In this document: positions 14,980-27,500 of the stretch, one piece after another
How positions within the stretch are numbered: the stretch's first letter is position 1
Layout of the letters: each line of letters begins with the position of its first letter
Assembly: GCA_029204225.1 (NCBI GenBank)
Contig: CM055095.1
Location: 26,088,503-26,152,502 of the forward strand
Direction: 5' to 3'
Length of the DNA stretch: 64,000 nucleotides
Source: Diphasiastrum complanatum
Lineage: Eukaryota; Streptophyta; Lycopodiopsida; Lycopodiales; Lycopodiaceae
Made by a program: the position numbers and the translations under genes
The notes under the pieces: model-generated
The model's input: the letters and a program-made list of their open reading frames with translations, nothing else
Told to the model about the DNA's origin: nothing
Databases searched by the model: none

Positions 14980-15651
14980 TGTGAAAGTACTGTACTTTAG
15001 GACCATAAATGGATCTACAAAAGATCCACAAGAGTGATTGGATGCTTGCTTAACAATCTATCAAAAAACTAGACACAAAAAAGTTGATCTAGATTGGCAA
15101 TTTGACAAACAACAAGCATTAACAATCAAAAGCATTGATAAACATTGAAATCCGAGCCCACACGTGTGTACTACAGGCTATAGTACGGCCTTCAACCTGA
15201 TTGAGATCACAAAAACTCAATGTACATAGTGAACTAGCTTGAGATTGCCAATGAGCTCCAAAAATTTTCTTTTTTCTCACTATGGAGAGAGGGAATACAT
15301 AGCAAATTCGACTTCCTTCTTGAAGTTAGGTGGATTTCCAGCATGTAATAAGGAAGTTAACTCACTCTCCTTGACCTAAAATGAAACCCTAGTCTATTTC
15401 CTAGAGTTATGCTTGGTAGGTAGCTAGTTGGTCAAATTTTCACCTTAAACTTAGGTGTAGGTCCTATAAAGTAGGGATGACCACCAAATAGACATGACCA
15501 ACTCTCTTGACTTGACCTAACCTACATAGGATGGGTTTCCCATGTGGCATCATGGCCTCACATGTGTGGGACCCACTTGTGTACACAATTTACACTATTC
15601 TACATGGTTTTTGATCAAGCTAGATTTGCCAATTTTTGGCAATTCTTCACA
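14980..15651 (-). repeat. 5' LTR of the outer Copia (672 bp)
   Basis: Matches 4959-5659 apart from a 28-bp deletion, a 1-bp deletion and a few substitutions; bounded on the right by the AATTA target duplication. Confidence 0.93.
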
Positions 15652-15656
15652 AATTA

Positions 15657-17445
15657 TGTAAATGGTAACCTTGAGAGACCCATGCATTCCTATAGTGACA
15701 TGTGGAGATGCACATGGTATGTGACAATTGCAAGCATGCAAAAAGACTAATAGTTGTTTAACTTTTAAGTGGTCCTCATTTCCCCCCCCGCAGAATCTAT
15801 ATAGTTTGTGTGTGTGAGTGTGAGAAAGATAGATAATAGATAGGGTCATCCAATCTATGGTCAATGGGAAAAGAACTAGTGCTGGGTGTGTGTGATGTTT
15901 ATACCATTCGAGTAGTAAGAGATTTTCTATTTTTTTGAAACTGGTTTGTTTTGTAGTATTACAATTTTTTTGAAAATTTTAATACCAACTTGGTATGGAT
16001 ATTAACATGGTATATGAGTTGTAGATTGGTATAAGTTGGATTGCTAGTGCAAGGGTGATAGACGATGCTATCAAGTGGAGTATGGGATCATACATTGAAT
16101 GGCACAAACTTTTTTGAAGGGTTGTATGACAATGTTGAAAGGCATAACCTTTTCAAAATGCAATATGCACTTGTTTTGAAAAGCCAGTACTTTGTCCATT
16201 TTTTTGTGTACATATTTGCCCATGATGCAAAATGTGACACCTAATCTAATAAGAGCAAAGCCCATAATTTGCCCCTAGCTCATGTATTTACTATGAATAT
16301 AGCTTGAGCCAATACTACCCTATTTGATTATTGACCTAGGCATTGACAAAGCTAATTAGGGGGTCCGCTTGTTTTGCCTGGTATGACATAACCATCTACT
16401 AGTTGAGTTGATTCCTTGAAAACATGACTTTCTGTCAGTTTTCTCTACGGTTCAGCGGTTCCATTCATGATTCATAAATCCTTTGTGCTCTTATGTTCCA
16501 TAAATTGGGAACAATCTAGTGATGTGTAACCTCTTAAAAAGTAGAAATGTGTTCACCAATTCTTTGCCATGTTGCAAAGTTACATTGGGCCTATGTGAAC
16601 CACTTATTAGCAAAGGAGAGTTAGCGCCCCCCCCCCCCCCCCCCCCCCCCCGCCCCCCCGTCTTCTCACTCTCTCAATCTACAGTAGAGTTGCAAAGGAA
16701 AAGGTACCAAGGCATCTCTCTCTCTCTCTCTCTTTTTCTTTTTGTCTCGTTTTCTTTCTTTCTTTCTTTTGGTCGAAGTTCTAAGCTTTGAAAGGAAGCG
16801 CTAATACGTTTTCATCGAGGGTGGTCACGACAATTCTAACAAGCAACTGGGCTCTGCTCTGCCACAGGATGATGCCATGATCGATCCACAAACTCTTCAC
16901 CTTCATATTTCTTCAAAGTATGTGTGAGTTTGGATTGGTATGTGATTTCCAAGTGAGGGTCCTGTTAGTCATATCGGTTGTTTTGCCTTCTCCTGCTGCT
17001 GCTGCTGCTGATTGATGCAAGTATCCCACAGTCAAATGAGGCTGCCTCCGGCTGATACTTGCCTAATTCCCCACCCTTACTCTCCTGGTTGCTTCAGGTT
17101 TGCTTTCATGAGGCCAATTGGCTCTTTCCCCTATTATCTGTACTTATATCTAGCTGTGGTTTTGGCTCGGGTTTGAAGTGTATCTAATTTTGCGGTTTGG
17201 TTTGGATTTCATACAGTTGTGCTTGCAAAACGATCTTTTCAGTGAATTGATCTTCAGCAGAATTGCTCGAGTAGGGAATTATCTACGCTGGTTGATGGCT
17301 TACGTCTGAGCATGGTATTTATTGTGGGCTTCAGGGAAATAGGTTAGATTCACAGGGTTGATTCGGGTTTTGACCAAAGACTCAGTCCTTACCCCACCAA
17401 ACTTGCCTCTCTTTGGTAGCATCGAAGCCCTTTGAAAGATCTGCA
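15657..17445 (+). other. Upstream region and 5' leader of the BSD-domain gene
   Basis: No protein-coding frame is convincing here. The first part should be the rest of the interrupted Gypsy LTR. A poly-C run (16627-16659, one G interruption) and a pyrimidine patch (CT tract 16713-16732 followed by T-rich sequence) lie 0.7-0.8 kb before the start codon; CT-rich patches are common near plant transcription starts. A short CTG run occurs at about 16994. A leader intron cannot be ruled out, for example ending at one of several TTGCTTCAG/GGCTTCAG acceptor-like sites (about 17097, 17334). I cannot place the promoter. Confidence 0.5.
16627..16659. repeat. Poly-C tract
   Basis: Twenty-five C, one G, seven C. 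Its complement is a G-run able to form a G-quadruplex in principle. The Pro-rich frame across it (16519-16791) is an artefact. Confidence 0.9.
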
Positions 17446-18511
17446 ATGTCTTGGTTCTCGCGTTCAGTTTCTGAGTTTCTTCAAGGCAACATTGAGCAGG
17501 ATGAGGAATCGGATGAAATAGGAGCAGAACGTGAAGAAGAGGAAGGTCTGAATGAAGATCAAGTGATAGCAACTTCTTCATCTGGGAAAGGAGTAAAGGA
17601 GGATCTGTCAGAGCTCACAAAGAGCTTAACCAAACAATTTTGGGGAGTTGCATCTTTTTTGGCTCCTCCACCTGCTTCAAAATCTGAAAATCCTACAGGG
17701 GATGATGAATTATTATCTCCAGTACATGAACAGAGGCATTCCAGTCCGGAACCAGAGCCAGTGGCCACGACAGAGATAAAACCCATGAAAACTAAGCTTG
17801 AGGTTGACTCTGCAAATCATCCTATGTCTGATATCTTTTTTGAGGAAGGTGTTGATTCTTATGGCCATAGCACAGTCAAACTTGATCCATCCAATCCAGA
17901 CGGGAGGCAATCAAGCATGTCACCGCGATTCACTGGAATTCGCAGCGACTTCGCAGAACTGAAAGGAGGCTTCGCAAAAGGATTATCACACATTTCTTCT
18001 GTCATTAGGGTTGTTGCGGGGGAAGATCTTCGAGTACGAGCATCTGCCAGAACTGAAGCATTTAGTGATCGCATCGAAACAAATAAAGACGAAAGCTTTC
18101 CAGAGAAGACAAAGGTTTCTGGCTTCAACTCAATATTGAGGCCTCTGCTCGCCAACCTTCACCTTGATAAGAGCACTGGTCCGTCAGAAGCAAGTGGTAC
18201 AGTGGGGGAGGAAGGAAAAGAGGATTTTTCGGCTGCTTGGCATTCCACTGTGCCCGATAATTTGTCACAATCAACAAGTGGAAGATTGAAAATTGGTTTT
18301 CCTTCAAACCTAGCTAGTCATATCGATGGATTTTCAAAGCTTGCTTCCAGTTTCCTCCCCTTTGATTTGGATTCAGACAAGGAGGATCCAGAAGAAAGTC
18401 TTCAGGCTGCAGGTGTTACTGATGAGGTGGTCACATTTGCCGACAGCATTGCAATGCATCCAGAAACATGGTTGGATTTTCCCTTTTTCTCTGAAGAAGA
18501 AGATGCTGATG
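17446..18511 (+). CDS. BSD-domain gene, coding exon 1
   Basis: Codes residues 1-355 plus the first base of codon 356. The exon ends GATGCTGATG before the donor GTAATT at 18512, a phase-1 junction. Unspliced translation runs on for only about 20 more codons before TAG (18568-18570). The middle part (about residues 160-200, GIRSDFAELKGGFAKGLSHIS) is the conserved N-terminal helical region seen in plant BSD proteins. Confidence 0.92.
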
Positions 18512-21500
18512 GTAATTCATTACGAACTACATGCAGTCCTTGCACGAAATTGTATGGTGTTGTGAAATAGATCAAAAGTTTATCTGATGGTTAACATTGC
18601 TTTTGGTTTAGTACATGGTCTATTCGTTTTATTGTGTCCTTCTATAATAGATTGGAATTAAGTGAAAAGTAGAGGGTAAAAAAGCCTTCAATCATGTTGA
18701 TATAGGTATATAGGTTGAAAACCTTTGAGAGAGAGTTTTCTATGATTAATACTCATCCTTGTATCATCACTGCTTGTTGTGACTTTTTTCACCCGTGGTT
18801 TGGCGGTAGAAATTTTAAAATGATACCTTGTAGGAACTTTTACAATCCATGGTGTGTAGTGTTAGTTAAAAACGAAATTCTATACTTGTGACCTTCCTGT
18901 TTTTTTTTGGAGGTATTAATGTGGGCTTTTAGTGTTACACATTATTTGTGCTAAAGGAGATGTACTCACCTTCATTATAAGTTTTGTGATTTCTTACACA
19001 CAGAAAGATGTTGAATCAACTTTGAGTGAAAAGCTTCCAAAGTCAAAACGTCAGCTATGTCCTTTTTTGCATGAAGAACTAATAAGCTGATCATATCTCA
19101 TTGATTCCTCTCGTATCTTTAGAATGTAACTCTTGAAACTCATAAAGTAACTGCTGCCTATGCGCTGTTAATACTGTAATTGATGCTTGTTTCTAAGATG
19201 TAGTCTTTTTCTGTATGGAGAATTTTTGGTGTTCATGCCGTTCTTCTTAAATATGTTTGTGATTGGTTCCAAGCGTTACCTAACAATATCAACAGTGCTT
19301 TGTACTCAATCTGCCATTCTGGTTTATTATTTATTCTTTTTGGAAGATGGCCAACACCAACAACAGAGTTGCTTGCTAAGATGAACGTGCCTTGGTCATT
19401 TATGGGTTACAGGATAGCCTAAAATTATTTACGCACCAAGGGACAATGAACTGTTTATGTTCTGTTCCCTTCAACTATGTGGAAGCAATGTTGTCAGAGG
19501 CTCTATGCATTTTGTGCCATCTTAATGGGTTTCCATGTGTGCTATAGACATACAATAGTTTAAGGCCAATCTGACATTATTAGCCCGTGACTCATTTTAC
19601 TTGGCAAGACCAGTGGCCATATTTTTCACACGATTGTGATTACTTTTGCCCTAACAATCATTTCTATTCAAATGGCAGTGATTACTTATTCACAAGGCAT
19701 TGGGCCTCTGTTAGAGTGGAGCACTCTTTTGGGTGGGAAACTGTTTGGCATTTCGCTCTTCATATTCGTATTAGGATTAGCCTTAATTCCAATAGACTAC
19801 AAACAGGAAGCAAATACATTCATTAAAAGCTTATGTTATGGATTGCTGTAGTCCTTTGTAGGGGGCTCATTACTTTTCCTTGTAGGGGATCAATTATTGA
19901 CTATATGTGATATTTTTTGAGTATTCTTAGTTGGAGGGTGCTATTTGCTTTATGGTCCATTCTTCTTATGTGATGAAAAATATCAAAATGAGTTTATAGC
20001 ATGGAATCAAAGCATTTTCCAAGGCATGTGAAGGTTGATTAGTTTTCCAATGATTGATCTGCTCTTGGTTGGAATTTTAGTGCCTACTTATTGGAGACAT
20101 TTGTGCAATGATTTGAAAATTTTGCCATAACGACTCTATGTAATCACAATTAAGTTTTGATAGTTGAATCCTGATCTCATCATCAAATAGCTCAAGGACA
20201 TAGTCACGTTTTTGGGGTATTTTCTAGAGGGCCTAAGTATGAAAAGCCCTAATTTTCCAATTGTGGTCAAAGTCTTTTTGTTTGTTTTTTGAAGACAAAA
20301 GTTGGAAATAATCACATTTTTGGAAGCATTGGATCAAGACACATATTTATAGATAGAGACATGACATGTTGCTTGGACTTCTCGTTAACAAGTTATTGAA
20401 ACATCAAAAAATTTGGGCAAAGAACGTACTTTTATATTTTATGTGCAACACTCTTTCGTTCAACATTTGAGTGGATCTACTTGTTCTCTACTAGGATTTA
20501 ATTACTAAGATTCATGTTCTATCCCATTTTACTGAAATGTTAGACTTTGTTTAAGCTGGGAATATTTCGTTCTGTGCTATAAAATTATGTTATGAACCAA
20601 ATCACAAGTTTTGCGCATCACATAAGAATGATAGACCATAAAAGATGAAGCAAATAGCATTCTCCAACTAGAGATATTGAAATAATATCTAATAAAGCCA
20701 ATCGCTAATCCACTACAATAGCAGTGAGTCTCCTACAAAGAAATCAAGAGTGATATTATCATAAATCTTTTTGAATGAATGAAAGTGCTCCTATGTATAC
20801 TAACTAGCAATTACTTGCTGAGCTAGTTAGGTCGAGTTCAATCTGCCCCTATTCTAGAAGGTCAAGTCCAATTTATGCCCCTTCTAGAAGGGGTCATAAC
20901 ACTTCCCTACCATAAAAGCATTGCCTCCAATGTGGGCTATATCTAAAATGTATTGAAAGAATCTAGTTGTTGATATATGTATTGGAAAACAGAAAAGCAT
21001 TATGGTCAAGGTGGAGCATTATATGTAGGTTGAGTAGTAGAAGAGCTTGGTATAGCAAATGGTCTCTTAGGCAGCTTGATTACTAGTGGCAGCAAATTTC
21101 CTAGCTTGGTCCTACAACAAAGCTGTGTGGTGGGAGTTTTAATGAGCTCCCAAGTAGTTTCGCTAATAGTTATACCATGCCAGTGAACCAACCACTGGTT
21201 TTGGTGTCCCAATGGCTGCATTGAGCTTTGATCTGTAAAATAGTAGTAGGTATGAATAGAAATAGGTCAACATCATTAGGAAGTGCAACGTCACAATGGT
21301 GCCTTTGGCTTAATTTCAGCATGCAGCAAGCTAGCATGGAAAAATGCTGTAAGCTTTGGTGGTAGATTGATAGTTGCAATGGGTATATGATAGGGCTAAG
21401 CTTGCATAGAATGTAAAAAACTCAGATCCAAAAGTGATCTAAGATCCAAGATCATTGGGTTGAGTGATTGCACAATACACCTACTTGATTTAGAATTGAC

Positions 21501-24500
21501 AATGCACTCTAAACAAGCTAGTTTGATGAAAACCTTTAACAAAAGCACATAGAACTTCAACCAAACTAAGGATGGCTCAGATCAGGCCTTGTGGTACAGC
21601 CCACTAGTCCGTACAACAACAAATATACTATTTCAATCAACCCTAAGATCATCATCGAAAACAAGCTACATTCACACTACAACAATGTAGAGAAGAGAGA
21701 AGAATAGAAGTGAAAACTCCACCAAATTTGACCACAGCATAATGACCAAAGCAAAAACAAATCCTTAGTGCCTTGACCATTGGGTTCCATCTTGATGCCT
21801 TTTCCTAGCTTAAATTTGCCGACTTTCACTTGGTGTTGATGAAGCAAACTTAGACCAACCTTATGCTCTTCCAAAAGACCATCATAACCTTCGATCAAGA
21901 CACATTTTACAGATCCAAACCAAGGTTGCAGTCTGCGTTCCGGAACGCGATCCGGGATTTCCCATTAGGGTTTCCCGGAACGCAAATAATTTTTTTTTTT
22001 GTATAGTTGCCAATATGGGTATCATGTGAAAGGATATCAAAAAAGCAATTGTTATGCAGATCTATTGCTTGGTTTCAGATGGCTGCAAGCTACATTGATT
22101 AGAAATCTGGACATCAGTAGATGGTTTAAGTAAACTGCCTGCATTTTCATATGGTTTCAGAAATTTGGACATCAGTAGATGGTTTCAGCCATAGATGCAC
22201 CACGATTCTGAATCGCGATCAGAATCGCGATTCAGAATCGCGTTTCGGGATTTTCCCAGAATTGCATAGAATTGTTTTTTTTTTTTGAAATTTTTTTAGG
22301 CAGTAGGGGTATCGGATGAAAGCTCTGATTGAGAGCATTATGACTGCGTAGTTTGCCGACTGTTTCGTGTGCGCACCAAAAAGTGTGTTTTCACTCAGGG
22401 AGTTGGAAGGCCAAATCATGAAGAGGCCTTACTGCGGGGCTGGGGTCTACCGGCAGCCCCCGGACCCCCAAACCCCCCACCAGGGGGCTACCGCCCCCCG
22501 GAACCTTTGTTTCTCAGGGGGCTACCGCCCCCCGAACCCCCTGTTTCAACTATTCCAAAAGAAGTATACAATTCCCGCTAGTTTAAGGAAGGCTCCTTCT
22601 AACTCTTTCTATCATTTTCTCCAGAAAATGGAATCAGTAGATCTGCAAACCATTGGCATCAGAACACCATTCAAAACTGATTTTTGATATCTATTGGAAA
22701 AGCATGTCCACCATTCAATTATGGTTTAGTTAGTATGAAACTCAAAAAAAAAAAAAAAATTGGCCATTACTCCTTTTTCCACAAAAAAAAATAAAATAAA
22801 ATAAATTTGCGATCCGGGTCGCGGTTGACGTTCCGGATCGCACGATCCGGAACATTTTTGTAGCGGATCGCGATCCGCTGCAACACAGATCCAAACCTCT
22901 GTAAAAATTCCTCTCAAACATGTGTTTGAGATCATGCAAAGTTACACCATAAGCCCTTTCACTAGTCATAGTGAAAACAATGTCGACACCGTAAAAAATG
23001 AGATAGATGCTATGATCCTCATCCAAAATAAAGTAGAATAGGTGAAGATGAGTGTCAAACCTGATACTTTTTGCCCTTTAAGTCCTTTCCAATCCTCAAT
23101 AAGCACACAATCAAGATCACTCATGCAAGACTCCCTCTTAATGAATAAATTATAAAAGGTAGAAGACTCCTCTTCTTGACTATCTTGCCTATCAAGCACC
23201 TCGATTTTATCCAACATAGAATCTCTTGATCTACTTTTTTTATTGAACCATGTGACATTGAGAATGAGACTTTGCACTCCATGTCACCTCCTTGGCACTT
23301 GATGTGTCCTCCTTTTCATTTGATGTGACCTCCTTTGCACTTGATTCACCTCCTTTGCCATCAAAGCCCATTGATTTGACATCATAAGAGCATCGACAAC
23401 TCATTACTATCATCGTCATCCTCGTCATTAGTAAAGTTACTTTGCTTGCTACTTTCTAATTGCTCTCTCTTCCTTTTAAGGCAAAGTGACCTTCTATACC
23501 ACAATAAAAGCATTTATTTGTCCATTTTCTTACAAAAGGAAGAAGCCTCACCGTGAGCCAAGCTACCATCCTTGAATCCCTTACTTTTGCCTTTGCCTTT
23601 GCCTGTGAACGTACCTCTTAAGAAAAAAGCCTCTTCACCTTTTCCTTGAGTAGATGTGTCTCCTCCTCTTGCTTGTAACCTATGCTCTTCAGCCACCAAG
23701 ACCTCTTGCAAGTCTTCCACACTTGGCAAAGTCTTTTGAATGGAGAAGCTTTGTACAAGGTTAGCATGCTCATCCAACAAGCCATTAGGCATAACTTGAA
23801 CAAGTTATACATTCCTAATGCTTTCATCAATGCAGCTGAGTCATCATTCAAAGACTTAACTCTCAAAATAAAGTTGTGAGCACTTTCCCCTTTCTTTTGG
23901 CAACTTTGAAATATCTTCCTTCTTAGGGTTAGAACCCTAGAAGTTGACTTGGACTCATACACCTTCTTCAAGGTATCCCAAGCATCACTTGATGATGTAC
24001 ACTTGCCAATTTCCTTGAGAAGTTTATTGGTAACGTTCATCTCGATCATATGAAGAGCTCTCTTGGCCTTCTTGTCATATCTCAATTGTTCTTGAGGTGT
24101 TTGAGGCCTCTCCTCCACACCCACAACAATATCCATCAACTAACTCTAGCAAGGACTCGTCCTTTACAGTCCAAGTTGAGTAACTTGATAATGTGAGCCT
24201 ATCATTGCTTTCCAACATGACTCCACCATTCAGGATGCTCGTGAGTCTTAACTAAGTATGAATAGGAGCCAAAGACTCATATCTTTGAGATTATTGAGTT
24301 TGGTGTCTTCAGCTCTTTGCAGGGGAATTCTATTTTTAGGAGATCTTAGTTGGAGATGTACTTGAGCTATCAAAACCTTTGTATTTCATTAAGGTTTCTT
24401 AGATGGAGAGTGTGAATAATATTTGCTATCTTTGTAGTTCATTTGATGCCAATATCTATGATTGAGTTAGTAACATGGTATTAGAGCACTTTCTTGCCTT

Positions 24501-27500
24501 CTTTAGTTGCTTTTTTTGGTCTAGTTGCTTTCTCTCTCTAGGCAATTTTTGTTTCGAGATTATTTTTTCTCTCTCTAGACCTAAGTAGACATTTTCATTA
24601 TAATGTTCTTGTTTGTCTATTAGTTGCATTGGTTTCCTAGCAGTGGGCACCCCTGGAGAAGTGATTTTGTTTGATGGCTTGGAGAAGGTGATATTCTTTC
24701 TATTTTTTGGCAAAAAAAGTTAGAAAAAGTACATTTTTGTTTATAGAAGCAGACGATATGTCGATTGGAATTTTTTTTTTTCAAAATCATTGTAGAATCA
24801 AAATTCTGGTCAAACAGGGACAAATTTTGTTTTGGCGTTGAGCGGATCTTTACATTATTTGCTGATCAACAAGTGCAACAAACTTTGTAGCTTGTCAATT
24901 GATTATTTGTACTTCAAGCTAAGTCTCATTGAAATGACGTTTCGTTGCCGAATCGTTCTAGAACGCCAGAATGAAAAAGAAAAAGAAAAAAAGAAGCTAA
25001 ATTTTTCTATTTACAGTGGAACTTGATCAGGAGGCATGCAAGCTAGGAGCAATAGGAATCTTAGAATGCTAGGTCATGAGTCAATTGTGTAGGCAACTTG
25101 GATTGTCAGCTTCAAATGTGGCTAGAGGAAAATATTTTTAAGATTCTTATCATGTTAGGATCCAATGCCAATGTATCTGAGAGGATCTAATGCCATGCCA
25201 TGTTGCCATAACTTGCTTCATCTCTGGGAACTCTGGGGATCTAAGCTACCAATTACTTGATGTGCATGAAGCATAAATGCATCACTCTAGGGACATATTT
25301 TCAAATTCAAGGAATTGAATTGTACTCAGCGCATCTATTTTAGGTTAATGACTCCTTGTCATGCCTTCTCAGTGATGTTAAAGTCAAACCTTGCATGTTG
25401 AAAATCTAGAGTGTTGAGGAAGGAGTGCTACCAAGAGAGGAAATCAAACCTCATGAGGAATAAGTTTTGTCCCTTTGGATTAAGCTTGTTTCAATAATCG
25501 CTCGTTCTGTATGTGTTAAAGAAAACAGTAACTTGCATGATGTGCAACAAGGTACAACTGGGTAGAATTCTCAACAGGACTAAAGATCAGTCATCCCATA
25601 ATTGTAGAGTGTAAATGTACAAGGTTCACTCAATGTTATTCATTGCTTCGCGTTCTGATGCAACTGTGTATAATTTAGTATTTATGCTTATCATTGTTTT
25701 TTTAAAGTCTCTAGGCTTCTTTTTCCCCCTAAGACATTTAAGAAAATTGAAAAAAAAAAACATGTTCCAATCTGGAATGACCCCAAAATTCCAAATGTTC
25801 CAGAAGATATATGTCATGAGCCACATGATATTCCAGATGGGATAGAGGTTCATGTGGATGTGCTCATAAATATATGTCATGGGTTACAAGAGATTGGAGA
25901 AGAGATGCTTGTGCAAGATCATGGCCATTGAGCACTTAACACTAAGCATATGTTAATTAGGAATCAATCTTAAGGACTTGGGAGTCAAGAATCAAGAGAC
26001 ATGATGCGATAATCGATTGATTAGAGTCTACACTATATAGAAGTATTATTGCACCCTAAACTCTAAGCCAGCACTTGTTTATGCTATTACAAAGCGCCTC
26101 TCGCAGTCGCAGTGTCACTAATGTGGGCAATGACATGTTCCTACACGGCCAAATTGATCAAGGATAGGGCCTTTTGAGCCCCTTGTTGAATGAGCGAATA
26201 TCAGCTGAAGTTGTGGTTGGCCGTTGTTCCAACCTGGTGACGATGTCCAACTTCTTCATTAGAATGCTCTTCATTTTGAATTTCCAAATGCTATAATTGG
26301 ACACCCCGTCCTTAAACGGAGAAAAGGTAGCAAAGTTAGGGGCACCAAGACGTTTTGAACTATTTCTTCAAACTGAAGAATATGTGCCCTTTAGGTGAAA
26401 TTCAATTGTTGGGTCCCTTAAAGATGAAAATTTTAAAGAAATTGACGTGTGAAATGTCTTTTGATGGCTTTCAAGCCCCTTCATCTTTAATCTAATGGTT
26501 TATTATGATCCAACGGCCAACAATATTTTGATCTCCACCGTCGAATCATCAAAGAAGTTCGTCCCTACTCCACGGCCGTCCATGGCCTAAGCAGGTCAGA
26601 TCGCCCTACTAGCACACCCTACTGTGTGAATTTACAGCTCAAAACAAGATTGATTATAGCTTCAAATCCCTGTTTATTAGGCCCTTAGTTGCCCGTTCCA
26701 GAACGGAACGCGTTCCAGAACGCGTTCCGTTCCGGAATGATGCCCTCAAACAAAAAATTAAAAAATACATTTTTTTAACAAAGGATATAATTCATATAAA
26801 TACAGCTAATTACCTGAAAAACATAAATATCGTTCCGACCAGGAATGTTCCGGAACGTACAGAACGTTCCGACCCATTTTGGTCGGAACGGGCTTCTAAG
26901 ATTAAGCCTTAAACCCTAGCTGGCTCAAAAACAGAATTTTTGTGCAAATCTCCACCTTTTTCTGAGATTTTTTGTTGCAGAAGCACACTTCCCAGCTCCT
27001 AGTAGCCTGATGGAACTGATGACATGTGATTTGGTGTGATATCGATTGCAAACAACTCGTTTCCATCAAGAGAATCACATTGACCTCTGTGATAGTGCTC
27101 TGAAATAAAGCACTGTGCTTTACGATTTCTCAAAACCAAATTGACAGCCTGCTTAACCAACCGTGACGGGTCGACTCTGATAGTTGTAGAACCACACCCA
27201 ACCTCGCTCATATACCATGTCAACGGTTGCAGTTTTACACTAACAATCTGACAAGCTATCGATCAATCAGAATCACAAGAGCTGAAGGAAATAGCATATC
27301 ACTCTCCAGGCAATACTCTGAGAATTATATTTCATAACTGAAGAAAAGACAATACATATGATTCCAAGACATTGTGTGTACCATCAGGCGTCAATGCAAC
27401 TCTATGTTATAAGTTTGAAACATGCAAAGTTCTTCAGAAATCCTCAGTAGTAGGTTTAAGGTTGCAACCTATTGATGATTGATCAATGATATTAGACATT

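Larger units (their letters stand above)
4959..15651 (-). mobile_element. Outer Copia element, internally deleted, carrying a nested Copia
   Basis: The two ends are LTRs (4959-5659 and 14980-15651) in direct orientation, flanked by a perfect 5-bp target duplication AATTA (4954-4958 and 15652-15656). On the minus strand the PBS (TGGTATCAAATC, complement of 14968-14979) lies inside the right LTR and the polypurine tract (TTTGAGGAGGAG, complement of about 5660-5671) lies inside the left LTR, so the element reads right to left. After removing the nested insertion, only about 3.2 kb of interior remains: leader, gag, protease, a remnant of the integrase C-terminal region and a 3' tail. Most of integrase, reverse transcriptase and RNase H are gone, so it could only have moved in trans. 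Confidence 0.93.

Noticed and set aside
16519-16791. Pro-rich open frame over the poly-C tract
   Set aside because: The proline run is the homopolymer; flanking residues show no family.
18508-18570. Exon 1 of the BSD gene ending at TAG 18568 as a complete short protein
   Set aside because: The BSD domain would be cut in half; a GTAATT donor sits where homology stops, and the missing half is found in phase at 30920.
22367-22687. Pro/Gly-rich frames in the family 1 TIR elements (also 33582-33888)
   Set aside because: Produced by GC-rich hairpin repeats in a non-autonomous element. Unit number differs between copies and reading frame is not under evident constraint.
26999-27223. snoRNA or snRNA gene on the strand opposite this open frame
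   Set aside because: I looked for box C/D, H/ACA and plant snRNA upstream elements and found no convincing set.
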